This document shows positions 50,484 to 58,836 of a stretch of 64,000 nucleotides of DNA, one piece after another. The stretch's first letter is position 1. Each line of letters begins with the position of its first letter. The stretch comes from an uncultured Nocardioides sp. (GTDB lineage Bacteria; Actinomycetota; Actinomycetes; Propionibacteriales; Nocardioidaceae), in the NCBI RefSeq assembly GCF_947489365.1, contig NZ_CANLDB010000011.1:27918-91917 (forward strand). Direction: 5' to 3'. The notes beneath the pieces are model-generated. The model saw only the letters and a program-made list of their open reading frames with translations. It did not search any database and was not told the origin of the DNA. The position numbers were made by a program, and so were the translations under genes.

Positions 50484-52460
50484 TCACCAGATCCGGACGC
50501 GGTCCTCGGGGTCGAGCCACAGGCCGTCCCCGGGGGCCGTGCCGAACGCCGTGTGAAACTCGTCGAGGTTCCGCACGATGTTGGCCCGGAACTCCGGAGG
50601 GCTGTGGGGGTCGATGGTGAGGTACTGGCGCTCCTGCTGCTCGCGGCGCTTGGTGCGCCACACGTAGGCCCAGTTGAGGAACAGCCGCTGCGAGCCCGTC
50701 ATCCCGTCACGCTCCGGCATGCCCTCGCCCTCGATCGAGATCAGGTAGGCGTGGTGGCCGATGGTCAGGCCACCGAGGTCGCCGATGTTCTCGCCGACCG
50801 TCAGTGAGCCGTTGACCCGCTCGTCGGGCAGGTTGCGGGGGCTGAAGCCGTCGTACTGGTCGATCAGGGCCTTGCTGCGGACCTCGAAGGCGGCCTTGTC
50901 GTCGGGGGTCCACCAGTCGTTGAGGTTCCCCGCGCCGTCGTACTGCGCACCCTGGTCGTCGAACCCGTGGCCGATCTCGTGGCCGATCACCGCGCCGATG
51001 CCGCCGTAGTTCTCGGCCGGGTCGGCGTCCGGGTCGAAGAACGGCTTCTGCAGGATCCCGGCGGGGAAGCAGATCTCGTTCGTGCCGGGGTTGTAGTAGG
51101 CGTTGACCGTCTGCGGGAGCATGAACCACTCGTCGCGGTCGACCGGGGCGCCGAGCTTCGCGAGCTGCCGGTCGGTCTCGAACGCGGACGCCGCCGCGGC
51201 GTTGCCGTACAGGTCACCCGCGTCGACGCGCAGGGCCGAGTAGTCGCGGAAGCGGTCCGGGTAGCCGATCTTCGGCCGGAAGGTGCCGAGCTTGTCGTAG
51301 GCCCGCTGCTTGGTCTCCTCGGTCATCCAGTCGAGGGCCGCGATGGAGCGGCGGTAGGCCTCGAGCAGGTTGTCGACGAGGTCGTCCATCAGCCGCTTCG
51401 AGCGCGGCGGGAAGTGGCGGGCGACGTACTCGCGGCCGACCGCCTCGCCGATCGTGCCCTCGACGAACGACACGGCCCGCTTCCAGCGCTCGCGGAGCTG
51501 CGGGGTGCCGGACAGGGTGCGGCCGTAGAAGTCGAAGTTCGTCTCGACGAGCTCGTCGGTCAGGTACGGCGCCCCGGAGCGGGCCACGCGGACCAGCATC
51601 CAGGCGCGCCACGGCTCCACGTCCCCGTCCCCCTCGGAGAGGAGGGCCGAGAGGTGGGTGAAGAACGACGGCTGGCGGACGATGGTCTCGGCGAGGACCG
51701 TCTCGGGGCCGACCTTCGTCCCCGCGAGGTTCCTGACGTAGGCCTCCCAGTCGAAGGCCGGGCACAGCGCCGTCAGCTCCTCGGCGGTGAGCCGGTTGTA
51801 GGTCTTCTGGACGTCGCGGCACTCCGCGCGCTCCCAGTGGCCCTCCGCCAGGCGGGTCTCCAGGGCGAGCACCTGCGCGGCGCCGGCGGCGGGGTCGTCG
51901 TGGCCGACCAGGCCGAGCATCCGCTCGACGTACGCGCGGTAGGCGTCGCGGGTCTCCGCGAACTTCTCCTCCCGGTAGTACGACTCGTCGGGCAGGCCGA
52001 GCCCGCCCTGGCCGAGGTGGAACAGGTAGCGGTCGGAGTCGCGGGCGTCGGTGTCGACGAACGAGCCGAACAGGCCGTAGCCGCCGAGGCGCTCGAACTC
52101 ACCGAGGAACGCCGCGAGGTCACGGACGTCGCGCAGCCCGGCGACCGCGTCCAGCAGCGGCCGGAGCGGCTCGGTGCCGAGGGCCGCGATCCGCTCGGTG
52201 TTCATGAAGGACGAGTAGAGGGCGTTGATCTTGGCGCCGTCGGCGTCCAGCGTCGCGGGGTCGCGCGCGGCGAGGTCGGTGATGATGTCGCGCACCCGTT
52301 GCTCAGCGGTGTCGGCGAGCTCCACGAACGGGCCCCAGCTGGAGCGGTCGTCGGGGATCGGGGTCTCCCGCAGCCAGGTGCCGTTGACGTGGCCGAACAG
52401 GTCGTCCTGGGGCCGGACGTCGGGGTCCATGCCCGGGCGGGCGTCGTCGAGGATCGTCAC
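50484..52460 (-). CDS. M13 family metallopeptidase (neprilysin-like, PepO type)
   Basis: 658 residues. The zinc site is in GGIGAVIGHEIGHGFDDQGAQYDGAGNL (HExxH), the third ligand region in GENIGDLGGLTIGHHAY, and the substrate-binding strand in NAYYNPGTNEICFPAGIL. The N-terminal part begins with VRPQDDLFGHVNGTWLRETPIPDDRSSWG, as in bacterial M13 peptidases. No signal peptide, so it is probably a cytoplasmic oligopeptidase. The GTG at 52460 follows TAGGCT (complement of 52468-52473) by seven bases: leaderless candidate. ATG 52430 is a shorter alternative. Confidence 0.94.
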   Translation of the reverse strand: MTILDDARPGMDPDVRPQDDLFGHVNGTWLRETPIPDDRSSWGPFVELADTAEQRVRDIITDLAARDPATLDADGAKINALYSSFMNTERIAALGTEPLRPLLDAVAGLRDVRDLAAFLGEFERLGGYGLFGSFVDTDARDSDRYLFHLGQGGLGLPDESYYREEKFAETRDAYRAYVERMLGLVGHDDPAAGAAQVLALETRLAEGHWERAECRDVQKTYNRLTAEELTALCPAFDWEAYVRNLAGTKVGPETVLAETIVRQPSFFTHLSALLSEGDGDVEPWRAWMLVRVARSGAPYLTDELVETNFDFYGRTLSGTPQLRERWKRAVSFVEGTIGEAVGREYVARHFPPRSKRLMDDLVDNLLEAYRRSIAALDWMTEETKQRAYDKLGTFRPKIGYPDRFRDYSALRVDAGDLYGNAAAASAFETDRQLAKLGAPVDRDEWFMLPQTVNAYYNPGTNEICFPAGILQKPFFDPDADPAENYGGIGAVIGHEIGHGFDDQGAQYDGAGNLNDWWTPDDKAAFEVRSKALIDQYDGFSPRNLPDERVNGSLTVGENIGDLGGLTIGHHAYLISIEGEGMPERDGMTGSQRLFLNWAYVWRTKRREQQERQYLTIDPHSPPEFRANIVRNLDEFHTAFGTAPGDGLWLDPEDRVRIW

Positions 52461-52494
52461 GCGCACGAGCCTACGCAAGCCCTCCGACGCTGCC

Positions 52495-52543
52495 GGAGGT
52501 CGAGGTGCGGGGCCGGCCACGGCCGAGCCACGAGACCCCGTGA
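52495..52543 (+). repeat. Dispersed intergenic repeat, copy 3
   Basis: GGAGGTCGAGGTGCGG ... GAGCCACGAGACCCCGTGA, related to the copies at 13658 and 16615. It lies between the divergent M13 and HpcH/HpaI genes. Confidence 0.75.
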
Positions 52544-52596
52544 CCGATCGACGTGGCCGTCACCGGGGGACGCACGATCGGCGCTACCGTCCCGCC

Positions 52597-53316
52597 ATGG
52601 TGAGTGAGCAGACCTCGTACGGCGCCTGGCTCGACCTCGACTCCGTCCTCGCGGCGGAGGCCCTCGCCGTCTCCGGCTTCGACTGGGTGGCGATCGACCT
52701 GCAGCACGGAGAGGTCCCCCGCTCGTCGGTGGTGGGGCTGCTCGCCGCTATCCAGGGCCGCGGCGCCGCGGCGTGGGTCCGTACGCACGCCGACGACCTG
52801 ACGACCGCCGCGTGGTGCCTCGACATGGGGGCCGACGTGGTCGTCGTCCCGCAGGTCTCCTCGGCGGCGGAGGCGCGGGCGGCCGTCGCGGCAGTCACCT
52901 ACGCGCCCGACGGGCACCGCTCCTGGGGCCCGGCCCGCGCCGCGCTCCGCCGTCCCGACGCCCCCGCCCAGCGTCTCGTCGTGATGATCGAGGACGCCGC
53001 GGGGGTCGACGACGCCGACGCCATCTGCGCGACACCCGGCCTCGGCGGCGTGCTGATCGGCCCCGCCGACCTCACCGTCTCCCTCGGCGGCTCCGTGCCC
53101 GACGACCTCACCTCCGAGCGGACCCTCGCCGCCGCCGGCCGCGTCGTCGACGCCGCACGGGTGGCCGGCGTCGAGGTGGCGGCGTACGCCGGGGACGGCC
53201 GGCTCGTGCCCGCCTGGCGCGGGCTCGGGATCACGACCCTGGCCCTGGCCTGCGACTCCGGCATGGTCGCCGCGGCGGGCGCCGCCCGGCTCGCGGCGGC
53301 GCGCGAGCTGGGCTGA
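52597..53316 (+). CDS. HpcH/HpaI aldolase family protein
   Basis: 239 residues, a TIM-barrel class II aldolase of the 2,4-dihydroxyhept-2-enedioate aldolase type. SGFDWVAIDLQHGEVPRSSV contains the conserved Asp and His, AAWVRTHADD the substrate-binding Arg, VVMIEDAAGVDDADAI the metal-binding Glu and GGVLIGPADLTVSLGG the metal-binding Asp. It would split or form a 4-hydroxy-2-oxo acid; the real substrate is unknown. The ATG at 52597 follows TACCGT (52585-52590) by six bases: leaderless candidate. Confidence 0.9.
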   Translation: MVSEQTSYGAWLDLDSVLAAEALAVSGFDWVAIDLQHGEVPRSSVVGLLAAIQGRGAAAWVRTHADDLTTAAWCLDMGADVVVVPQVSSAAEARAAVAAVTYAPDGHRSWGPARAALRRPDAPAQRLVVMIEDAAGVDDADAICATPGLGGVLIGPADLTVSLGGSVPDDLTSERTLAAAGRVVDAARVAGVEVAAYAGDGRLVPAWRGLGITTLALACDSGMVAAAGAARLAAARELG

Positions 53317-53338
53317 CGCCCGCTGAGGCCGGCCGGGC

Positions 53339-54304
53339 TCAGTCCCGCAGCCGCACCACGGACTTGCCCAGCGTGCGCCGGGAGTCCATGTCGACCAGCG
53401 CGCGGCCGTAGTCCTCGGCGGCGTACGTCGCACCGACGGGCGGGTCGATGACTCCGGACTCCATCATCGGCAGCAGCGCCTGCCACTGGGTGGCGAGGTG
53501 GTCGGGGTAGCGGGTGACGAAGGCGCCCCAGCCGACGCCGCGGACGTCCGTGTTGTTCAGCAGCAACCGGTTGACCTTCACCTCGGGGATGCCCTGCCCG
53601 GCGGCGAAGCCGACGACCAGCAGGCGTCCCTGCGGGGCGAGCGAGCGCAGGGAGTCGGTGAACACGTCACCGCCGACGACGTCGAGGACGACGTCGACCC
53701 CGGCGCCGCCGGTGAGCTCGGCGACGGCGTCCTTGAACCCGTCGACGAGCACGACCTCGTCGGCGCCGGCGTCGCCGGCGACCTGGGCCTTCTCCTCGGT
53801 GGAGACCACCGCGATGGTGCGGGCGCCCATGCCCTTCGCGACCTGGATCGTGGCGGTGCCGACGCCCCCGGCGGCGCCGTGGACGAGGACGGTCTCGCCC
53901 TCGCGCAGGCCGGCGCGCTCGTCGAGCGCGAACTGGGCGGTGAGGTAGTTCAGCGGGATCGCCGCGCCGGCGTCGTACGACACCGCGTCCGGCAGCGCGA
54001 ACACCTGGGTGGCGGGGATCGCGACCCGCTCGGCGGCGCAGCCGTGGACCAGGAACCCGCACACCCGCTGACCGACCTCGAAGCCCGGGCCGGACACCAC
54101 GGTGCCCGCGCAGTCGACGCCCAGGGTGAAGGGCGGGTCGGGGCGGACCTGGTACTGCGCCCGCGACAGCAGGAGGTCGGGGAAGGCGACCCCGACGCTG
54201 TGCACCTCGACGACGACCTCGCCCTCGGCGGGCTGGGGCTCGGCGACGTCGGTGACGGCGATGCCGTCCGGACCGGTGGTCTCGACGACCTGGACGGCTC
54301 TCAT
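53339..54304 (-). CDS. NADPH:quinone oxidoreductase-like medium-chain reductase
   Basis: 321 residues. The GroES-like N-terminus MRAVQVVETTGPDGIAVTDVAEPQPAEGEVVVEVHSVGVAFPDLLLSRAQYQ is followed by the cofactor domain TVLVHGAAGGVGTATIQVAKGMGARTIAV (AxGGVG). No zinc ligands, which fits the quinone reductase branch. LLLNNTDVRGVGWGAF and DMDSRRTLGKSVVRL are typical of the C-terminal part. The ATG at 54304 follows TATCGT (complement of 54312-54317) by seven bases; divergent from the esterase-like gene, which also looks leaderless. Confidence 0.92.
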   Translation of the reverse strand: MRAVQVVETTGPDGIAVTDVAEPQPAEGEVVVEVHSVGVAFPDLLLSRAQYQVRPDPPFTLGVDCAGTVVSGPGFEVGQRVCGFLVHGCAAERVAIPATQVFALPDAVSYDAGAAIPLNYLTAQFALDERAGLREGETVLVHGAAGGVGTATIQVAKGMGARTIAVVSTEEKAQVAGDAGADEVVLVDGFKDAVAELTGGAGVDVVLDVVGGDVFTDSLRSLAPQGRLLVVGFAAGQGIPEVKVNRLLLNNTDVRGVGWGAFVTRYPDHLATQWQALLPMMESGVIDPPVGATYAAEDYGRALVDMDSRRTLGKSVVRLRD

Positions 54305-54355
54305 GCGCGTCACGATAGATCCCCCGGCCCGGACGCACCCTCTAGTCTCGGCGCC

Positions 54356-55204
54356 GTGGCGGTGGGCGACTGGATGCGCGCGTGGGTGATCCACCACTCG
54401 GCGCCCTTCACGGTGCGGTACGGCGCCGACCTGCGGTTCGCCGGGACCGAGCTGCCGGCACCGCGTCGACGCCGGGTGCCGACCCGGCACGGGAGGGTCC
54501 GCGTCCACGAGTACGGCGAGCGCGACCGACCGGCGTACGTGCACCTGCACGGCGGCGCGTGGCTGATGCGGTACGCGGCCATGGACGACTGGTGGTGCCG
54601 CTACGTCGCCGCCACCGCCGGGGTGCGGGTGGTGAACGTCGACTTCGACGCCGCGCCGTACGTCCGCTACCCGGTCGCCCAGGAGCAGTGCCACGACGTG
54701 GCCGCCGCGATCGCCGCGGAGGCACCGGTCGCGATCGGCGGGTTCTCGTCGGGGGGCGGCACGGCCGCGGCGGTCGCGCTGATGGCCCGCGACACCGGCT
54801 CGTTCGTGCCACGGCTGCAGGTGCTCGGGGTGCCGGCCCTCGACATGCACGCCGACCCCGCCGACGCCGCCGCCGCCCAGGGGATGATCTCGCTGCCGCT
54901 GCGCCGGCTGGTCCGTCGCGTCTACTTCCCCGACGTCGCTTCCCGCCGGGAGCCGTACGCCAGCCCGCTGCTCGCCGACGACCTCGGCGGCCTCCCGCGA
55001 GCCCTGGTCCTCACCGCGGAGCGGGACTCCCTGCGCCCCGACGGGGACGCCTACGCCCGCCGGCTCGCGGAGGCCGGCGTCGAGGTGTGGCACGACGTCA
55101 CCCCCGGGGCCGACCACTACTTCCTGACGGAGGACCCGGTCCGCGCCCGGACGACCATGGCGAGGATCGCCGACGAGATCCGCCTCAGCCTCGTGGGCGT
55201 CTGA
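54356..55204 (+). CDS. Alpha/beta hydrolase, HSL/esterase type
   Basis: 282 residues. PAYVHLHGGAWLMRYAAMDDWW carries the HGGAW oxyanion motif of hormone-sensitive-lipase-like esterases; VAIGGFSSGGGTAAAVALM holds the nucleophile (GFSSGG); ALVLTAERDSLRPDG the acid and VTPGADHYFL the His. It likely cleaves carboxylic esters. The GTG at 54356 follows TAGTCT (54343-54348) by seven bases. The HAD gene starts two bases after its stop, so the two form an operon. Confidence 0.88.
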   Translation: MAVGDWMRAWVIHHSAPFTVRYGADLRFAGTELPAPRRRRVPTRHGRVRVHEYGERDRPAYVHLHGGAWLMRYAAMDDWWCRYVAATAGVRVVNVDFDAAPYVRYPVAQEQCHDVAAAIAAEAPVAIGGFSSGGGTAAAVALMARDTGSFVPRLQVLGVPALDMHADPADAAAAQGMISLPLRRLVRRVYFPDVASRREPYASPLLADDLGGLPRALVLTAERDSLRPDGDAYARRLAEAGVEVWHDVTPGADHYFLTEDPVRARTTMARIADEIRLSLVGV

Positions 55205-55205
55205 C

Positions 55206-55898
55206 GTGGGCCTGCTCGTCACCCTCGACCTCTTCAGCGCCGCGACCGACTCGGCGCGCGGGGCGTCCGCGACCTTCGCCGCGATCGCCGCCGAGCGGTC
55301 GTGGCCGGTGACCGGCGACGAGCTGTACGCCGCCTGGGACGCCCGCAACAAGGCGGCCCAGCGCGTGGCGCGCCCGCCGACGACGTTCGCCGCGGTCTCC
55401 ACCTCCGCCCTCGCGGCGGCGTACGACGACCTGGGACTGCCTGCGGCCGCGGCGCCGGCGGACCGGGCCCGGGTCCACGCCGCCGTCGGCGACTGGCCGC
55501 TGTGGCCGGACCTCGCCGACGGCGTCGCCGCCCTGCGCGCCACCCCGGAGGTCGCCGCGGTCGGGCTGCTCTCGAACGTGGACGACGACCTCGCCCGCGC
55601 CACCCGCGCCGCCGCGCTGGTGGACGACGACTGGCTGCTCACCTCGCAGCGGCTGGGCGCGTTCAAGCCGGACCCGGCGCTCTACGCCGCCGCCCGGGAC
55701 GCCGCCGTGGCCGCCGGGTTCCGCCTGGTCCACGTGGCCGCGTCGGCCCGCGACGTCCGCGGTGCGCTCGAGGCCGGCCTCGCCGCCGTCCGCCTCGCCC
55801 GGCCCGGCCACGCCGTCGACCCCCACGGCCCGCCCCCGCCGTACGAGGTCGGCGACGCCCGCGACCTGCCGTCCGCCGTCCTCGCCGCGGCGGGGTAG
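55206..55898 (+). CDS. HAD family hydrolase
   Basis: 230 residues. Motif I LLVTLDLFSAATDS has the nucleophile Asp but no second Asp at +2, as in haloacid-dehalogenase-type members. Motif II is VAVGLLSNVDDDLA, motif III FKPDPALYAAARDAAVAAG and motif IV the degenerate VHVAASARDVRGALEAG (where VGDS xxxD is usual), so phosphatase activity is less certain. GTG start at 55206 directly behind the esterase gene. Confidence 0.82.
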   Translation: MGLLVTLDLFSAATDSARGASATFAAIAAERSWPVTGDELYAAWDARNKAAQRVARPPTTFAAVSTSALAAAYDDLGLPAAAAPADRARVHAAVGDWPLWPDLADGVAALRATPEVAAVGLLSNVDDDLARATRAAALVDDDWLLTSQRLGAFKPDPALYAAARDAAVAAGFRLVHVAASARDVRGALEAGLAAVRLARPGHAVDPHGPPPPYEVGDARDLPSAVLAAAG

Positions 55899-55915
55899 GT
55901 GGCCGGTACAACTTC

Positions 55916-56011
55916 CTCTGGTTTCGCCAGCCGGCTGGCGAAACCCCGACCTGGCTGACGAAGTTTCGTCCGCCCAGTCGGGGTTTCACGGGTCGACCGG
56001 TGAAACCAGAG
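55916..56011. repeat. Multi-armed palindromic element (cruciform)
   Basis: Outer arms CTCTGGTTTC (55916-55925) and GAAACCAGAG (56002-56011). Inside: a perfect 26-bp palindrome at 55920-55945 (half GGTTTCGCCAGCC); perfect 11-bp arms GAAACCCCGAC (55940-55950) and GTCGGGGTTTC (55977-55987); and GGTTTCAC (55982-55989) with GTGAAACC (56000-56007) around a GGTCGACC core. The same GGTTTC/GAAACC block is used six times, so several alternative foldings exist. It fills the gap between the convergent HAD and MatC-type genes; a bidirectional terminator or a small mobile element are both possible. Confidence 0.85.
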
Positions 56012-56048
56012 GCTCCTGAGGCCCCTGTGACCACGCCCAGGACCGAGG

Positions 56049-57419
56049 TCAGACCGTCGGTACGACCAGGGCCGCCCAGGCGACGAGCGGGGCGAGGACG
56101 ACGATGGACATGCCCCACTGCATGAGGCGCTTGAAGACCATGTCGCGCTGGTCGGGCTCGGCGTTGGCGACGACGAGGGCGCCGTTGGTGGAGAACGGCG
56201 AGCAGTCGACGACCGAGCTGGAGATCGCGAGCGCGGTGATGAGGCCGACCGCGTTGACGTCGCCGGTGAGCAGGAACGGGACGGCGAGCGGGATGAGCGC
56301 GCCGATGATGCCGGTGGTCGACGCGAACGCCGACACCACCGCGCCGATGAAGCAGATCAGCAGCGCGGCCACGAGCGGCGCACCGATCGTGGCGACCCGC
56401 TCGCCGAGCGAGTCCACGACGCCCTGGTCCTGCAGCAGCGTCACGTAGGTGACGATGCCGCCGATCAGCAGCACGGTACTCCAGCTGATCTTCTCCACCG
56501 CACCCTTCGCGGTCTCGGGGAACGCCAGGGTCAGGGCGACGGCGATCGCGAGCGCGGTGAAGCCGACGTCGAGGTCGAAGCCGAGCGCGCCGACGATCAG
56601 CAGGCCGAGCCCGCCGAGGGTGAGGCTGCGCTGGGTGTCGAGGCGGACGTCCTCGCCGCGGACGTCGGCGGACTCCGTGCGGTCCCGCTTCACGTCCGCC
56701 GCCGAGTACGGCGTCCCGCCCGCCGGGTGGTCGTGGGTCGCCGCGCGGGTGGCGGCCTCGGCCTCGACGCCCATCGCGGAGGTGGTGGTGTCCTCCCGGC
56801 CGCGGGCGACCAGCGCCCGGCCGCCGAAGGCGAGGAACGTGATGGCCGCGATCAGGAAGGCCGCGAAGAAGGTCGCCAGGAAGAGCAGCAGCTGGTTGCC
56901 GGGCAGGTCGTTGTCGGAGACCACGCCGTTGGTGATCGAGCCGAAGATCCCGATCGGGGAGAAGCTGCCGGCGGTCGCGCCCTGCACGACCATCATCCCC
57001 ATCATCACGGGGTGGATCGAGTAGCGGATGGCGAAGCCCATCGCGACCGGCGCGACGATCGCGACCGCGGCGGGGCTGACGGCGCCGATCGACGTCACGA
57101 CCGCGCAGACGAAGAACATCGCCCACGGCACCAGCCACACCACACCCCCGACCGCGCGGACGGCGGCGTGGACGATCCAGTCGACGGTGCCGTTGTTCTT
57201 CGCCAGCGCGAAGAGGTACGTGACCCCGACGAGGATCACGAACAGCTCGGCGGGGAAGCCGGCGAGCGTGTCGGCGGCGGCGTCCTCGAGGGGGAAGTCG
57301 AACACGGTGATGCCGACGACGAACGACGCCACGAGCGCCAGCGCACCCATGTTGACGCTGCGGACGGTCGCGATGACGAACACCACGACGAGGACGAGGA
57401 GGGAGACGAGCTCGGTCAT
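56049..57419 (-). CDS. MatC/SLC13-type dicarboxylate carrier
   Basis: 456 residues with about 11-12 membrane segments and a central hydrophilic loop (about 215-260, ARGREDTTTSAMGVEAEAATRAATHDH). The N-terminal part GALALVASFVVGITVFDFPLEDAAADTLAGFPAELFVILVGVTYLFALAKNNGTVDWI matches the MatC N-terminal domain; GSFSPIGIFGSITNGVV and STTGIIGALIPLAVPFLL are the re-entrant-type motifs of the ion transporter superfamily. The likely substrate is a dicarboxylate such as malonate or a related acid (inference). ATG at 57419, no clear ribosome binding site. Confidence 0.82.
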   Translation of the reverse strand: MTELVSLLVLVVVFVIATVRSVNMGALALVASFVVGITVFDFPLEDAAADTLAGFPAELFVILVGVTYLFALAKNNGTVDWIVHAAVRAVGGVVWLVPWAMFFVCAVVTSIGAVSPAAVAIVAPVAMGFAIRYSIHPVMMGMMVVQGATAGSFSPIGIFGSITNGVVSDNDLPGNQLLLFLATFFAAFLIAAITFLAFGGRALVARGREDTTTSAMGVEAEAATRAATHDHPAGGTPYSAADVKRDRTESADVRGEDVRLDTQRSLTLGGLGLLIVGALGFDLDVGFTALAIAVALTLAFPETAKGAVEKISWSTVLLIGGIVTYVTLLQDQGVVDSLGERVATIGAPLVAALLICFIGAVVSAFASTTGIIGALIPLAVPFLLTGDVNAVGLITALAISSSVVDCSPFSTNGALVVANAEPDQRDMVFKRLMQWGMSIVVLAPLVAWAALVVPTV

Positions 57420-57503
57420 GGGAGGACCGGGCCGGGCAGGGCGGCGGGAGTGAGGCGCATCACCCCTGTCTATCGCCCCTGTCCACCACCGGGGGCCGGC
57501 GGG

Positions 57504-58772
57504 TCAGCGGGCCTGGACGAGCCGGTCCATCTCGAAGTGCATCGGGTCCGTGAACGACCAGTCCCCGCCCCAGGCGAAGCCCCACTTCTTCATGATCGCC
57601 ACCACGTCGCGGTCGATATCGCCGACGGTGCCGCGCTGGTTGCCCGGGACGTTGAGGTCGACGGCGATCCCGAAGGAGTGCAGCGACAGCGAGCTCGACC
57701 CGGCGATGAACCGCGGGTAGTAGCAGCCGGCGTACTCGTCGGGGTTGATCTCGTCCGCCAGCCCCCGGGTGACGACCTCGGTGAACGCCGCCCGCAGCTG
57801 CGGCAGCATCACCTTGTGGCAGGTCACGTCCCCGAGGATCGGCACCTCCTCGGTGCGGATGTTCGCCGCCTCCCAGGCCGGGTCGGGAGCGATCCGGCCT
57901 CCGCCGATCACCTCGTACGTGAACGTGCCGACCGCCTCCGCGACCGAGCCGCCGGTCAGGAACGCCGTCTGCGTGGCGGTGATGTCGAGGTCCGGGCCGA
58001 GGATCTGGACGGGCACGCCCTCCCCGACGATCTCCTTGATGTCGTCGCGGACGTCCTGGGGCGCGGCCGTGCCGGTGTTGACGAGCAGCGCGTTGCCGGG
58101 CCGCATGCCGAGCGGCTCGATCCAGTTCTCGTTCAGCACCGCGTCGATCTGGCGGACCTGCGGCGCGTAGGCGCCGATGTGGACCTGCGGCGCGTCACGG
58201 TCGTTGCCGAGCCGGACGAAGCCGTTCTCGTCCTCCATCCGCCGCCCCAGCCCGGGCAGGATGCCGAGCTCGCCGCCGGCGACGCGGTCCCAGACCTCCT
58301 GGAACTGCGCGGTCTGGATCGGGTTGAAGTTCCGGTACGACGACGGGTCGACCGCCGCGACGTCGACGACGGTGTCCTCGACCGCGACCGGGGCGAGCGC
58401 GAACTGCTCGACGCGCTCCACGCCGTCCAGGCCGGCCACGCCCTCGACGACGTCGTCGGCGAGGGTGTCGGGCGCGTAGACGAGGAGGTCGTCGCCGAAG
58501 AGGCGGCCGTCGAGCGGGCCGGGGTCCTCGACGGCCATGGCGGGGTCGATCGCCGGACGCTCGGTCGTGCCCTCGGCGGGCTCGGTCTCACCGGGGTCCG
58601 CATCGGGGTCGGCGTCGGGGTCGGGTGCGGCGTCGGACCCGGCTCCGGTGCCGGGCTCGGCGCCCTGGCTCGTGTCGTCACCCGTGCTGGACGCTCCGTC
58701 GCCGCAGCCGGCGAGCAGGGTCGCGCAGGCGACGAGCGCGACGCCCGCGACCGTTCCGCGACGCAACCTCAT
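57504..58772 (-). CDS. M15 family D,D-carboxypeptidase/endopeptidase lipoprotein
   Basis: 422 residues. The lipobox LLAGC near residue 22 predicts a lipoprotein; a low-complexity acidic linker with DPDADPDADPGE follows. The C-terminal 110 residues are the peptidase: AGSSSLSLHSFGIAVDLNVPGNQRG (His and Asp zinc ligands) and FAWGGDWSFTDPMHFEM (third ligand His), as in VanY/M15C cell-wall peptidases. The middle 220 residues (LFGDDLLVYAPDTLADDVVEGVAGLDGV onward) are not recognised. It probably trims peptidoglycan stem peptides outside the membrane. GGGGGAGG lies six bases before the ATG at 58772. Confidence 0.85.
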   Translation of the reverse strand: MRLRRGTVAGVALVACATLLAGCGDGASSTGDDTSQGAEPGTGAGSDAAPDPDADPDADPGETEPAEGTTERPAIDPAMAVEDPGPLDGRLFGDDLLVYAPDTLADDVVEGVAGLDGVERVEQFALAPVAVEDTVVDVAAVDPSSYRNFNPIQTAQFQEVWDRVAGGELGILPGLGRRMEDENGFVRLGNDRDAPQVHIGAYAPQVRQIDAVLNENWIEPLGMRPGNALLVNTGTAAPQDVRDDIKEIVGEGVPVQILGPDLDITATQTAFLTGGSVAEAVGTFTYEVIGGGRIAPDPAWEAANIRTEEVPILGDVTCHKVMLPQLRAAFTEVVTRGLADEINPDEYAGCYYPRFIAGSSSLSLHSFGIAVDLNVPGNQRGTVGDIDRDVVAIMKKWGFAWGGDWSFTDPMHFEMDRLVQAR

Positions 58773-58836
58773 GCCTGCCCTCCCCCGTGTCCCCTGATCC
58801 GACCCCCGACGTGCTGGAGCCAGGGTAGGTGGCGGA

